A stretch of DNA of 64,000 bases from Bradyrhizobium sp. AUGA SZCCT0158 (lineage in GTDB: Bacteria > Pseudomonadota > Alphaproteobacteria > Rhizobiales > Xanthobacteraceae): contig NZ_JAFCME010000002.1 of the NCBI RefSeq assembly GCF_018130065.1, positions 310,001 through 374,000 of the forward strand, written 5' to 3'. The position numbers and the translations under genes are program-made. How positions within the stretch are numbered: position 1 is the stretch's first letter; the number at the start of each line of letters is the position of its first letter. Below the pieces are notes generated by a model. The model did not search any database. It worked only from the letters and a program-made list of their open reading frames with translations, and was not told the DNA's origin. Shown piece after piece: positions 48,840 through 55,889 of the stretch.

Positions 48840-49012
48840 TCCAAGAATTCCGAGTAAACCAAATTGATTACATCAAATCGCGCGGGCTTTATGCCTGCGA
48901 CATATTCGTCGTTGAACTGAGTCTGTGTCCCACCTCACACTGCCTGCCTTGCTTGAACCTTTACCACCAGGACCTCGACCAATTTGCAGCCTGCATTGCC
49001 GGAGGTGGCCCC

Positions 49013-50443
49013 ATGTTTCGTCACGCGCTTTTCCATTTGGTAGTTCCGGCGGCGCTGCTGCTGGGCGCGCATTCTGCCTCCGCCGAAAGCCGCCTCGCGC
49101 TGGTGATCGGCCAATCGGCCTATAAATCCGTTCCGGCGCTGCCCAATCCGATCAACGATGCCAAGGCGGTCAGCAAGATGCTGATCGATTCCGGCTTCGA
49201 GGTTTCGACCGTTTCCGATCTGTCGCAAAGCCAGATTCGCGATCAGCTCTCGGAGTTCGCCGGCAAGGTCGCGTCCAAGGGCGGCGATTCGATCGCGCTG
49301 GTGTATTACGCCGGACATGGCGTGCAGATCGACGGCGAGAATTTTCTGGTGCCGGTCGACATCGATCCGAAGCGCGAATCCGACATTCCGATCCAGGCGG
49401 TGCGGCTGAACGACGTCCTGAACACGCTGACCTCGGCGCCGAGCAAGATGCGTATCCTGCTGCTCGATGCCTGCCGCAACAATCCGTTCCCCGGCATAGC
49501 CAAGAGCGCGGGCGGCGGGCTCGCGATCATCGACGCCAAGATCGGCGCGCCGAATACGTTCCTGTCGTTCTCGACCTCGCCCGGTGCGGTGGCCGAGGAC
49601 GGCACGGGCAGCAACAGTCCGTACACTACCGCGCTGATCGCCGCGGCCAAGGAAACCAACATTCCGATCGAGGAAACCTTCAAGCGCACGCGCGTGTCGG
49701 TCAATAAGGCGACCGACGGGCGGCAGACGCCGTGGGACAGTTCCTCGCTGACGGAGGATTTCAGATTTTCGGGCACCCCGGTGGCCGGCCCGAAACTGGC
49801 CGCGACCAAGAAAACCGTCGAGGAGTGGACCCGCGAACTGAAGGGCAAGCCGGTCGAGGCCGCGAACGAAATCATCGTTGCCGACGGCACCGATGAATCC
49901 TACGAGGCGTTTGCCAATCTGTACGCGCAGACTCCGCTCGGTGCACTGGCCCGCGACTGGCTCAATCGGCACAAGCGCATGGTGGCGTGGAACAATGCGG
50001 TCATCGCCAACACCGCGGCGGGCTATCGCGCCTTCCTGACGAGATTCCCGGACAGCGATTTGACGCCGACCGCGCGCACGATGGAAGAACGCCTGCGCAA
50101 CCGTCCCGAGATCATCCCGGCGGTGGCGGTCGGCGGTGGCGCTACGCCGCAGAACGTCGCGCTGACCTGTCCCTGCACCCCGCCGGCCTCAGCGCCGCAA
50201 CTGAAGAAGAACAATACGCCGATCAAGCGCGTCGATCCGGATCCGCCCAAGCGCGTCGAGCGCGCGCCGCCAAAGCGGGTGCGCGGGCCCGACTACTATG
50301 AGGATGAAGTGGTCTATCGCCGCCCGCCGCCGCGCGAGGTGTATGAGCCCGTGGGGCCGCCGGTCGGCATCGGCATCGGGATTGGCATCGGTGGCGGCGG
50401 CTATGGTGGTGGCGGTCATCAGGGCGGCCGGGGTCGATACTGA
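49013..50443 (+). CDS. Caspase-like (C14 family) secreted peptidase
   Basis: This is 476 residues. A signal peptide (to about residue 25) precedes a caspase p20-like domain: SRLALVIGQSAYKSVPALPN, catalytic H102 in YYAGHGVQ and catalytic C154 in LLLDACRNNPF. Both catalytic residues are present, so it is probably active, cleaving after basic residues as bacterial orthocaspases do. Residues 280-390 are helical repeat-like. A Pro/Arg/Lys stretch and a C-terminal Gly-rich tail (GIGIGIGIGGGGYGGGG) follow. It acts in the periplasm or on the surface. The target is unknown. Confidence 0.88.
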   Translation: MFRHALFHLVVPAALLLGAHSASAESRLALVIGQSAYKSVPALPNPINDAKAVSKMLIDSGFEVSTVSDLSQSQIRDQLSEFAGKVASKGGDSIALVYYAGHGVQIDGENFLVPVDIDPKRESDIPIQAVRLNDVLNTLTSAPSKMRILLLDACRNNPFPGIAKSAGGGLAIIDAKIGAPNTFLSFSTSPGAVAEDGTGSNSPYTTALIAAAKETNIPIEETFKRTRVSVNKATDGRQTPWDSSSLTEDFRFSGTPVAGPKLAATKKTVEEWTRELKGKPVEAANEIIVADGTDESYEAFANLYAQTPLGALARDWLNRHKRMVAWNNAVIANTAAGYRAFLTRFPDSDLTPTARTMEERLRNRPEIIPAVAVGGGATPQNVALTCPCTPPASAPQLKKNNTPIKRVDPDPPKRVERAPPKRVRGPDYYEDEVVYRRPPPREVYEPVGPPVGIGIGIGIGGGGYGGGGHQGGRGRY

Positions 50444-50700
50444 GGCGGCAATCACGTCATCGATGTTGCAAGAGAGCGCCGCCCGTGCGGCGCTTCTCGT
50501 TGCCGGCGACGTGCGAAAACCTAAGCGTGCTCTGTTTGAGAATCTCATGTAGCGCAGCGTAATTGCGAACAATCGATTCAACACACGCGGTGCTTGCGCA
50601 TGCCTTTGCATTTCGATTACGACATTGACCGGGAAACGTGCTGACGCGGTTTTCCGGCATTGGTGCCGGCTTTCGCCGTCATGCGCCAAGGGAGAGCATC

Positions 50701-51006
50701 ATGAAGACGACTGTTTCGATTCTGTTTGCGGCGGCGCTTACGCTTCCGCTTGGACTTGCATCCGTTCCGGCGCATGCCGTCGTGCTCGATCTGTCGACCA
50801 TGACCTGCAAGCAGTTCGTCGATGGTGGTGATGACACCATCAAGATGGTGCTGACCTGGATGGACGGCTGGTACAAGGGCGACTCCGACGAAGCGATCAT
50901 CGACACCGACGTGTTCGTCGAGAACGCCAAGAAGTTCGGCACCTACTGCGGAAAGAATCCGACGATGAGCATCGTCAATGCCGCTGAATCGGTCCTCGGC
51001 AAGTAA
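50701..51006 (+). CDS. HdeA/HdeB-like periplasmic protein
   Basis: This is a 101-residue exported protein with a signal ending VPAHA. Its two cysteines (C36 in TMTCKQF and C83 in GTYCGKN) sit as in the HdeA/HdeB acid-stress chaperone family. The core TIKMVLTWMDGWYKG is a family pattern. The usual role is preventing aggregation of periplasmic proteins at low pH. The start is chosen at the ATG after agggagagcatc. Confidence 0.82.
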   Translation: MKTTVSILFAAALTLPLGLASVPAHAVVLDLSTMTCKQFVDGGDDTIKMVLTWMDGWYKGDSDEAIIDTDVFVENAKKFGTYCGKNPTMSIVNAAESVLGK

Positions 51007-51011
51007 ATCAC

Positions 51012-51473
51012 CTACAGCATCGCGAACGCGCTCGAGACCATCGCCACCGGCTTGTTGTCGGTGGCGCTGGAGAGCGTGACGCGGCCGAAGCTCATGGTGC
51101 GCCCGAGGCGAACCACGCGCGCATCGGCCAGCACGTCGGAGGCGGTGACCGCGCGCATGAAATGCGTGGTCTGATCGACCGTCGTCATCGGGCGATAGCC
51201 GCGATTGGCGGCGACGTTGGCGATCACCATCGCGGTGTCGGCAAACGCCATCAGCGCCTGGCCGGAGACAACGCCGCCATTGCGGCACAGCCGTTCCGAG
51301 AACGGCATGCGCAGGATCGCACCGGGCTGCCAGTCGGCCGATCCAGCCTGCGGCGGGGTGAAGTCGAAACCCTCGATCGACAGATTGAGGTCAAGCACCC
51401 ACGGTGCAAACACCTCGTCCAGCACCCGCTTTGCTTCCGCGATGCCGAATGCCGCCGTCTGTTGCTCTTGCAT
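51012..51473 (-). CDS. Hotdog-fold thioesterase (PaaI-like)
   Basis: This is 153 residues from the chosen ATG. The hotdog core GGVVSGQALMAFADTAMVIA matches the PaaI/YbgC superfamily. TTVDQTTHFMRAVTASDVLADARVVRLGRTMSFG forms the sheet. It would hydrolyse a small acyl-CoA. It is convergent with the HdeA-like gene. The long upstream frame extension is not coding. Confidence 0.8.
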   Translation of the reverse strand: MQEQQTAAFGIAEAKRVLDEVFAPWVLDLNLSIEGFDFTPPQAGSADWQPGAILRMPFSERLCRNGGVVSGQALMAFADTAMVIANVAANRGYRPMTTVDQTTHFMRAVTASDVLADARVVRLGRTMSFGRVTLSSATDNKPVAMVSSAFAML

Positions 51474-51639
51474 GAATGATTGTTCCTCGGACGATATTGC
51501 GTTCCGCCCATTGTAAGGGGCATTCGGCCGCAATGACCATGGCACCCCCGCTCGGCATTCCCAAACGTCCGGCCTGCATTGGCTTGAAAATGCCAGACTT
51601 GAGGGGCATGATCGCCACTTCGGGGAGTGGGGCGCGTTC

Positions 51640-51771
51640 ATGTTTCGCCGGGTGGTGTTGATTTCGAGCTTGATTGCCGTGGGCCTTGCGCTTAACGGCT
51701 GCACCAAATGCGGACCGATCTGGGACGACTGGATGCAATCCCCCAAATCCTGCAGGTCGGACCGGCTTTGA
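51640..51771 (+). CDS. Very small lipoprotein (43 aa)
   Basis: Translation gives a basic start (MFRRVVLISS), a hydrophobic stretch, a lipobox (GLALNGC), and a 22-residue mature tail with two further cysteines (CTKCGPIWDDWMQSPKSC). A ggggagtgggg purine run lies upstream. The layout is that of a genuine tiny lipoprotein. Function is unknown. Confidence 0.55.
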   Translation: MFRRVVLISSLIAVGLALNGCTKCGPIWDDWMQSPKSCRSDRL

Positions 51772-51853
51772 TCGCGCGCGCTTGGCGGCGCGGCTGCGGC
51801 GGTGATATACGCCCGAAAACGCCGGGGGAGAGTGTCCCAAAGGAGAGCCTGTT

Positions 51854-52132
51854 ATGAGAATTCTGAGCGCGGCCGTGATGATGGTGTTGCTGACGGCGCC
51901 CGCTTACGCGCAGATGCCCAACCTGAACCTGATGCCGGAAGTCGTCACCAGGACGCCGGAGGAGAAGGAACAGGATGCGATCAAGGATAAGGCTTACAAG
52001 GAATCGCTGAAGAAGATTCCCGACTCCAAGGCGTCTTCCGATCCGTGGGGAACCGTACGCAACAACGACACGCCCAAGGCGGCTGCGCCAGCCAAGCCGA
52101 AGACCGGCAGTGCGGCCAATACCCCTCGCTAG
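51854..52132 (+). CDS. Small secreted protein with DPWG motif (92 aa)
   Basis: A signal peptide (MRILSAAVMMVLLTAPAYA) is followed by MPNLNLMPEVVTRTPEEKEQ, then IKDKAYKESLKKIPDSKASS and DPWGTVR. The tail is Ala/Pro/Lys-rich. It is paralogous to the protein at 48606-48839. A cctgttATG context with aggagagcctgtt upstream supports the start. Function is unknown. Confidence 0.7.
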   Translation: MRILSAAVMMVLLTAPAYAQMPNLNLMPEVVTRTPEEKEQDAIKDKAYKESLKKIPDSKASSDPWGTVRNNDTPKAAAPAKPKTGSAANTPR

Positions 52133-52216
52133 CCGAAAGGCCCCATAGCGCAGACTCGGAATTGTTCTCCGCCGGCCCTATATTGAACGTGTCGTCATGT
52201 GTTTCGGAGTTGCGAC

Positions 52217-52447
52217 ATGGTCATGCGTCCGCGGGATCTGGCCAGCCGGATGGCCTCTCGGCGCAAGCCGGATGACGGCTATCTGCGCGAGACCTTCACG
52301 CTGCCGCGCGAGGTAGCGCGGACGAGGGCGCGCGATTTCCTCAGCCGCTATCCCAAGGCGGCCTATTTGAGCGCGGTCGAAAGCTGGCGCGAACTGCCCG
52401 GCGGCGACATCGAATTCACGATGCGGCGGCTTCCCAGCGCGGACTAG
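52217..52447 (+). CDS. Small hypothetical protein (76 aa)
   Basis: This is basic, with RETFTLPREVARTRARDFLSRYPKAAYLSAVESWRELP, a helix-rich pattern. The start at MVMRPRDLA is preferred, though an ATG six codons upstream also exists. No family is recognised, but composition fits a real gene. Confidence 0.55.
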   Translation: MVMRPRDLASRMASRRKPDDGYLRETFTLPREVARTRARDFLSRYPKAAYLSAVESWRELPGGDIEFTMRRLPSAD

Positions 52448-52460
52448 CAGGGCGAACTAA

Positions 52461-52637
52461 TCAGATGCGCTTTTTCTTCCGCTCGCGGTTGATCCGCAGC
52501 TGTACCCGTCGCACCGCGAGCAGATAGAGTTTAGCTTCGGTTTTGCCGGTGATGACCCTGTCGTCAATCCGGAATTGCCATTTCCAGATACCCGGAGCAA
52601 CCGCAGTCACGGTGTATTCGACGCCCTTGTAGATCAT
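52461..52637 (-). CDS. Small hypothetical protein (58 aa), copy 1 of a tandem pair
   Basis: The sequence KGVEYTVTAVAPGIWKWQFRI is followed by GKTEAKLYLLAVRRVQLRI. It is paralogous to the protein encoded at 52700-52936 (KGIEYT, PGIWNWQFRI, GRTEARLLLLAMRRVQLKI). The layout suggests four short strands and a helix. The highly basic C-terminus is RERKKKRI. Function is unknown. Confidence 0.6.
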   Translation of the reverse strand: MIYKGVEYTVTAVAPGIWKWQFRIDDRVITGKTEAKLYLLAVRRVQLRINRERKKKRI

Positions 52638-52699
52638 GAAGCAGCCCTGTCCGACCCAAGCCGCATTCAATCCGAGATTGTCACTTTAGATTGTAAATA

Positions 52700-52936
52700 T
52701 TATTTGATGCCCGTTGAGGGAATGGGTGGGCGCGGGGCCCCGAATTCGGAGCTCGCTTCGCGATCGGTGTGCCTGAGCTCGCGGTCGATCTTCAGCTGAA
52801 CGCGGCGCATGGCGAGCAGGAGCAGTCTTGCTTCCGTTCGTCCCGACCTGACGAGGTCACCAATCCGGAATTGCCAGTTCCAGATCCCCGGGGTTTCCGA
52901 TCGTGTCAGCGTATATTCTATGCCTTTGTGATTCAT
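52700..52936 (-). CDS. Small hypothetical protein (78 aa), copy 2 of a tandem pair
   Basis: This starts MNHKGIEYTLTRSETPGIWN and shares about half its residues with the neighbouring 58-residue protein over the common region. A 28-residue extension ends PPIPSTGIK. It sits upstream of copy 1 with a 62-bp AT-rich gap. This looks like a local duplication. Confidence 0.6.
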   Translation of the reverse strand: MNHKGIEYTLTRSETPGIWNWQFRIGDLVRSGRTEARLLLLAMRRVQLKIDRELRHTDREASSEFGAPRPPIPSTGIK

Positions 52937-53339
52937 AGGGAATCTCCCCATGCGCCAACTGAATTAACTGAGTTGGGCGGGTAAAGTTTCCATTTGTCCG
53001 ATAGCGTCTATTGCGGTCGTCTAAGATAAAGCGCGCCCGTGAAAGGTCGTGATCGCTATGCGAGGGGACAATCCCGCGTTCGGCTGTTGAGGTGGCCAAG
53101 CCGCCTTGCCGGCGCTCCCACGAGCCGTGGCTTGTTGCTTGCCGGCAGCGGCCTGCAATGTCCGCAGAGGCAGTCTTTGACCTTCCTGACCTGTCCAAAA
53201 CGCACCGCGCCGCGCAAGCGGAGTATGGTCGCTTGGCGGCGCAGGCTTATACCCCGAGTGATGCAATGTCCCAGGCAGCAATATGTCTTGGCGGCCCTGC
53301 AAAAGGTTCAACGTCTCCTGCTAAAAAAAATCCGGTGCT

Positions 53340-53450
53340 GAAACGAAGCGATCGCTGCCGCCGTATCTGTCTGACGGCGGGGTGGTCCTCCAGATTATTC
53401 CCTGCTGTCGGCGACCCCGACCGTATGGCCCCATGCGGCGGGGTCGTTTT
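53340..53450 (+). ncRNA. Candidate small RNA with strong terminator
   Basis: This 524-bp gene gap holds a hairpin ccgccgt/acggcgg (53358-53380), then ggtcctcc (complementary to a Shine-Dalgarno sequence), then a very stable stem cgaccccg/cggggtcg with inner ccgtatgg/ccatgcgg (53412-53446), followed by tttt. No promoter could be assigned. The remaining sequence from 52952 shows no convincing gene. Confidence 0.35.
53412..53450 (+). terminator. Rho-independent terminator
   Basis: The 8-bp outer stem cgaccccg/cggggtcg and an 8-bp inner stem, with a bulged A, are followed by four T residues. It reads on the plus strand and faces the minus-strand PilZ gene. Confidence 0.75.
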
Positions 53451-53476
53451 GCTGTGGCGACGCGCGGCGCGGCGGC

Positions 53477-53716
53477 TTAATCGAACGTGACGCCGATGCG
53501 CTTATCCTTGCGCCAGACGATATGGCACGGCCGCTTCAACTGTTCTGATGGCACGAACAATGTGAAGCGGTCCGGGATGAACAGCGGGGTCACGACCTCG
53601 AGCGCTGCGCCGGAGGCCGAGAGATTCCGAACGGTGCAATCGATCCCGCCGCCGCCGAACTCGATGGTTCCGGCCTTCAACGTGCGACGCCGCGGTGCGA
53701 TCCGGGTCTCGTCCAT
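53477..53716 (-). CDS. PilZ domain protein (79 aa)
   Basis: This is a single-domain PilZ protein. The c-di-GMP-binding motifs are RRR near the start (APRRRTLKAG) and DCTVRNLSASGAALEV, which matches D/N-x-S-x-x-G. It starts MDETRIAPRRR. It probably acts as a small c-di-GMP effector. Its target is unknown. Confidence 0.82.
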   Translation of the reverse strand: MDETRIAPRRRTLKAGTIEFGGGGIDCTVRNLSASGAALEVVTPLFIPDRFTLFVPSEQLKRPCHIVWRKDKRIGVTFD

Positions 53717-53818
53717 AGCCCCATTATAGCACTGATTCACTAGCAAAGGGATGGTGGGCCGGGGTTCGCGCGGGGGTAAGGCGCGAACACAAGGCGAAAA
53801 ACTGGCGACCATCCGGTT

Positions 53819-53850
53819 GGGAACTTTGTTCTTGTCCGGAGAACTACGGG
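53819..53850. repeat. Flanking repeat, copy 1
   Basis: The sequence gggaactttgttcttgtc followed by cggagaactacggg shares 24 of 30 positions with 55008-55039. In minus orientation both copies lie directly downstream of a double-glycine peptide gene. Confidence 0.55.
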
Positions 53851-53852
53851 GA

Positions 53853-53875
53853 AGGCCGCCAATGAAAGGCGGCCT
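53853..53875 (-). terminator. Hairpin downstream of GG-leader peptide gene A
   Basis: The stem aggccgcc/ggcggcct with a 7-base loop lies 15 bp after the stop of the minus-strand peptide gene. The following sequence is only weakly T-rich on that strand. Confidence 0.5.
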
Positions 53876-53889
53876 CTTCAAAGCGTCGG

Positions 53890-54063
53890 TTATGGCAGGG
53901 TTGTCGCGATGTTCCTGATGGTGCCGGTATGGAAGCGAATGACCGCCACGACATGGTGGTAAAGATCGCTCAAACGGCCGCCGCCGTTCACCGCGTCCAG
54001 TTCGTCGATGGTCAGTTCGCCGACGTTCAGTTCATCGATAGGCTGAGCCGCTGCACGTTTCAA
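53890..54063 (-). CDS. Double-glycine leader peptide A (57 aa)
   Basis: The frame contains ELNVGELTIDELDAVNGG, a bacteriocin-type leader with repeated EL and a terminal GG. A 29-residue core follows (GRLSDLYHHVVAVIRFHTGT...). The start is uncertain: a TTG at 54063 gives a leader of normal length, and a GTG at 54105 adds 14 basic residues. No clear ribosome site is seen. No processing transporter is encoded in the window. Confidence 0.5.
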   Translation of the reverse strand: MKRAAAQPIDELNVGELTIDELDAVNGGGRLSDLYHHVVAVIRFHTGTIRNIATTLP

Positions 54064-54220
54064 ATCTGGCCGGCGACGTTTTGAAATCGCGTCGCGCGAA
54101 GGCACCGATCAATTCGCCGATCGTCGCCGCACAAGTTGCGTTGAGCGGATAGGCGGTCCGCTGAGCTTCTCGCAACTGGCCGAAATCGGACATCAGGCAT
54201 GGCGCCGGCGGCGTCCTCAA

Positions 54221-54246
54221 ACAAAAGAGGCCGCCAAGGCGGCCTC
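54221..54246 (-). terminator. Terminator after GG-leader peptide gene B
   Basis: A perfect 9-bp stem, gaggccgcc/ggcggcctc, with a 2-base loop is followed on the minus strand by ttttgttt. It lies 25 bp after the stop of peptide B. Confidence 0.75.
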
Positions 54247-54270
54247 TCAATTCCGTTTGACGGACCGGCA

Positions 54271-54450
54271 CTATCGCATGTGCAGGGTCATCTTCTGCGG
54301 CGATACCAGCGGCTGGTGTACGGCGTCCAGCAAGCGGGCGCCCAACGCCTTGAGGTACGCGTCGACGATCCGGTCGAGGATGGCGCCGCCGCTGACCTGT
54401 TCGAGTTGTTCAAACGACATTTCGCAGATTTCGTTGTTGAGTTCGGTCAT
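54271..54450 (-). CDS. Double-glycine leader peptide B (59 aa)
   Basis: The ATG is preceded by an excellent AGGAG eight bases away. The leader ends EMSFEQLEQVSGG at residues 21-22, the canonical bacteriocin-type double-glycine site. The 37-residue core begins AILDRIVDAYLKALGARLLD, an amphipathic helix pattern. It ends KMTLHMR. Such precursors are normally cleaved and exported by C39-peptidase ABC transporters, none of which is visible here. A CRP-like site lies 79 bp upstream. Confidence 0.7.
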   Translation of the reverse strand: MTELNNEICEMSFEQLEQVSGGAILDRIVDAYLKALGARLLDAVHQPLVSPQKMTLHMR

Positions 54451-54528
54451 GTCCGTCTCCTGTTTGCGTGGGCAGGACCATTCCCGCCACCCTGGATGAC
54501 AGGGATAGGCTGTCTCGCGACGGACTGC

Positions 54529-54544
54529 TGTGATGATCGTCACA
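54529..54544 (-). promoter_or_regulatory. CRP/FNR-family site upstream of peptide B
   Basis: The sequence TGTGATGATCGTCACA matches TGTGA-N6-TCACA exactly. On the minus strand a TATCCC hexamer is centred 32 bp downstream, the spacing of class II activation. A related site precedes peptide C. Confidence 0.5.
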
Positions 54545-54789
54545 CGACGGCTCAGATGCAAAATCGCGAAAACAACCCCATGCAAAGGAGAATGGGCGGC
54601 CGACGTCGCCGAGTGGATACCGGCCGACATTGAACACCCGAGAAGGCAAAGTCGGCCACTCAAAAGCACAGCGCCGCCAAGCTGAATAATGCTTGGCGGC
54701 GTTGCACCAGAGCTGGAAATTGCAATACCCCAGCCTGGAGAATACGTCGGGGACAGGACAAGGTTTCTAAAAAGTGCCGCAGAATTTCG

Positions 54790-54814
54790 GGAACAAGTGG
54801 CAATGGGCGGAGTT
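54790..54814 (+). promoter_or_regulatory. EcfG-type promoter, sRNA 1
   Basis: GGAAC, 16 bases, then AGTT, close to the alphaproteobacterial general-stress sigma consensus GGAAC-N16/17-CGTT. The surrounding tttcgggaacaagtggcaa is identical to the promoter of sRNA 2. Confidence 0.5.
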
Positions 54815-54819
54815 GTAAA

Positions 54820-54897
54820 GGCGCTGCCAGTCCCCAGTTGCCCCGGCAGCATAAGCGGCCCCAGTGCCTCTTCCCCGAGGCTGGGGCCGTTTCTTTG
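54820..54897 (+). ncRNA. Candidate stress-sigma small RNA 1
   Basis: About 80 bases downstream of the EcfG-like promoter. The first hairpin gctgcc/ggcagc has a C-rich loop (gtccccagttgcccc). A terminator with a perfect 9-bp stem cggccccag/ctggggccg, C-rich loop and tttcttt follows (54856-54897). The architecture resembles GsrN of Caulobacter, a sigma-T-dependent RNA with C-rich loops. Homology to GsrN is not claimed. Confidence 0.5.
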
Positions 54898-55007
54898 GGC
54901 GCGCCAAGACAGCTTCGAGGGGACGGCAGGCGGCAGGGCTTCGATTGCTACAGCGCGCCCTGTTTTGCCTTGCTGGAGAGAGCAACGATCAGGATAGCAA
55001 TACGCTC

Positions 55008-55039
55008 GGAACCTTGTTCACGGTCGGAGAACTACGGGC
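55008..55039. repeat. Flanking repeat, copy 2
   Basis: The sequence cggaaccttgttcacggt followed by cggagaactacggg corresponds to 53819-53850. It lies just downstream of peptide gene C in minus orientation. Confidence 0.55.
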
Positions 55040-55062
55040 AGAGCCGACTCGGGCGACCTCGT

Positions 55063-55212
55063 TTACGCGACCGGCGGGTAGCTGGGCTTCGGAAGGCTGA
55101 TTGCACTCGAATTGATGACGCCCTTCGAAATGACTTTACCCCCTGAGACCGATTCAAGCGCATCGTCGGTCAGCTTCTCCGCATCGGTCAGTTCGCGAAT
55201 TTCATTGTTCAT
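55063..55212 (-). CDS. Double-glycine leader peptide C (49 aa)
   Basis: The frame begins MNNEIRELTDAEKLTDDALE and reaches SVSGG at residues 21-25. It is followed by a 24-residue core, KVISKGVINSSAISLP then KPSYPPVA. The leader acidity, spaced EL/AL pairs and V-x-GG end match bacteriocin-type leaders. A weak aaggg lies about 9 bases upstream and a CRP-like site 62 bp upstream. Confidence 0.65.
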   Translation of the reverse strand: MNNEIRELTDAEKLTDDALESVSGGKVISKGVINSSAISLPKPSYPPVA

Positions 55213-55273
55213 GGTCCGCGCCCTTGTGCGCCGTTGATCTGGAGTGAGAATGCCGGGCGGCTATCGGGGCGAC

Positions 55274-55289
55274 TGTGACAGTCGTCACG
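55274..55289 (-). promoter_or_regulatory. CRP/FNR-family site upstream of peptide C
   Basis: TGTGACAGTCGTCACG matches TGTGA-N6-TCACA at all but the last base. A CATTCT hexamer lies about 32 bp downstream on the minus strand, the same geometry as for peptide B. Confidence 0.45.
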
Positions 55290-55303
55290 AAAGCGTTCCG
55301 GCA

Positions 55304-55338
55304 AAAGAAAGAGGGCCGCCAACCGCCTTGCTCTTTCT
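55304..55338 (-). terminator. Terminator of the 66-residue protein gene
   Basis: An 8-bp stem agaaagag/ctctttct is followed on the minus strand by ttttgc. The proximal arm overlaps the stop codon. Confidence 0.65.
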
Positions 55339-55537
55339 AGGCTAGTTCTGGTGGTTGAAGTCCGGGAGAGGAAAGCCACTCGTTTATGTGAGAGGCCGTC
55401 TCAAGCTGCCTGATCTTCCTGAGCAGCACGTCCTTCTGAGGACCAGGCTTGAGCTTGGTTACCTCCGCTTCCAACCGGGCCTTCTCAGCTGCAATTCGAT
55501 CTTCAAATGTGTGGGGAGCGGATCGGCGACGCTGCAT
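55337..55537 (-). CDS. Small helical conserved hypothetical protein (66 aa)
   Basis: This starts MQRRRSAPHTFEDRIAAEKA. A long charged helix runs to QKDVLLRKIRQLETASHINE, with a C-terminal LSSPGLQPP. I recall close relatives with the ending ASH-x-NEWLSSPGLQPP as common in Rhizobiales. Function is unknown. An in-frame ATG further upstream gives an unlikely N-terminus. Confidence 0.7.
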   Translation of the reverse strand: MQRRRSAPHTFEDRIAAEKARLEAEVTKLKPGPQKDVLLRKIRQLETASHINEWLSSPGLQPPELA

Positions 55538-55834
55538 GATACAACCTCGTTGCTCACGGGTCCTAACCGTCGGGTTTGCATGTCCGATCCTATAAAATTC
55601 CGATTCCGGGCGTCGGTTCCAAAGTGAACATTCCAAAAAATACCGCTGCGCACTTCAAGCCAGGTCACCATCAGGGGTCGAAACAGGCCGGCTCCGGACT
55701 ACCCACTTCGGGGGATGAACAGAGCACGGCAACATCGCGGCGCTGGTGAGGGTCAAAAGGGGCCGCCTCAAAATCGAAAGGGATCATTAACTTAGACCGG
55801 GACGGAAGGGCGAGGGACCGCTCACCTGGTACTG

Positions 55835-55872
55835 GCCGAAATAGGCCACTGTTAATTCCAAAGTAGGCCACC
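55835..55872. repeat. Repeated taggccac motif, possible IS21-type end
   Basis: Two copies of taggccac (ataggccactg and gtaggccaccg) are spaced 22 bp apart, with the intervening ttaattccaaag. A similar array lies at 60482-60533. IS21-family ends characteristically carry repeated ggccact motifs, so this may be a remnant end. Confidence 0.35.
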
Positions 55873-55889
55873 GCACAAAGGGCATTTCG

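Noticed and set aside
53158..53490. Plus-strand frame starting MSAEAVFDLPDLSKTHRAAQ
   Set aside because: The first 40 residues look protein-like, but the frame runs through the strong terminator and into the PilZ gene. It is at best a decayed fragment.
54032..54193. Minus-strand frame MSDFGQLREAQ... overlapping peptide A
   Set aside because: It has no leader motif and overlaps the better-supported double-glycine peptide in another frame. It could be a frameshifted ancestor but cannot be shown.
55008..55039. GGAAC at 55008 considered as a fourth EcfG promoter
   Set aside because: No CGTT-like box lies at 16-17 bases. The bases there are aact, so the match is limited to the -35.
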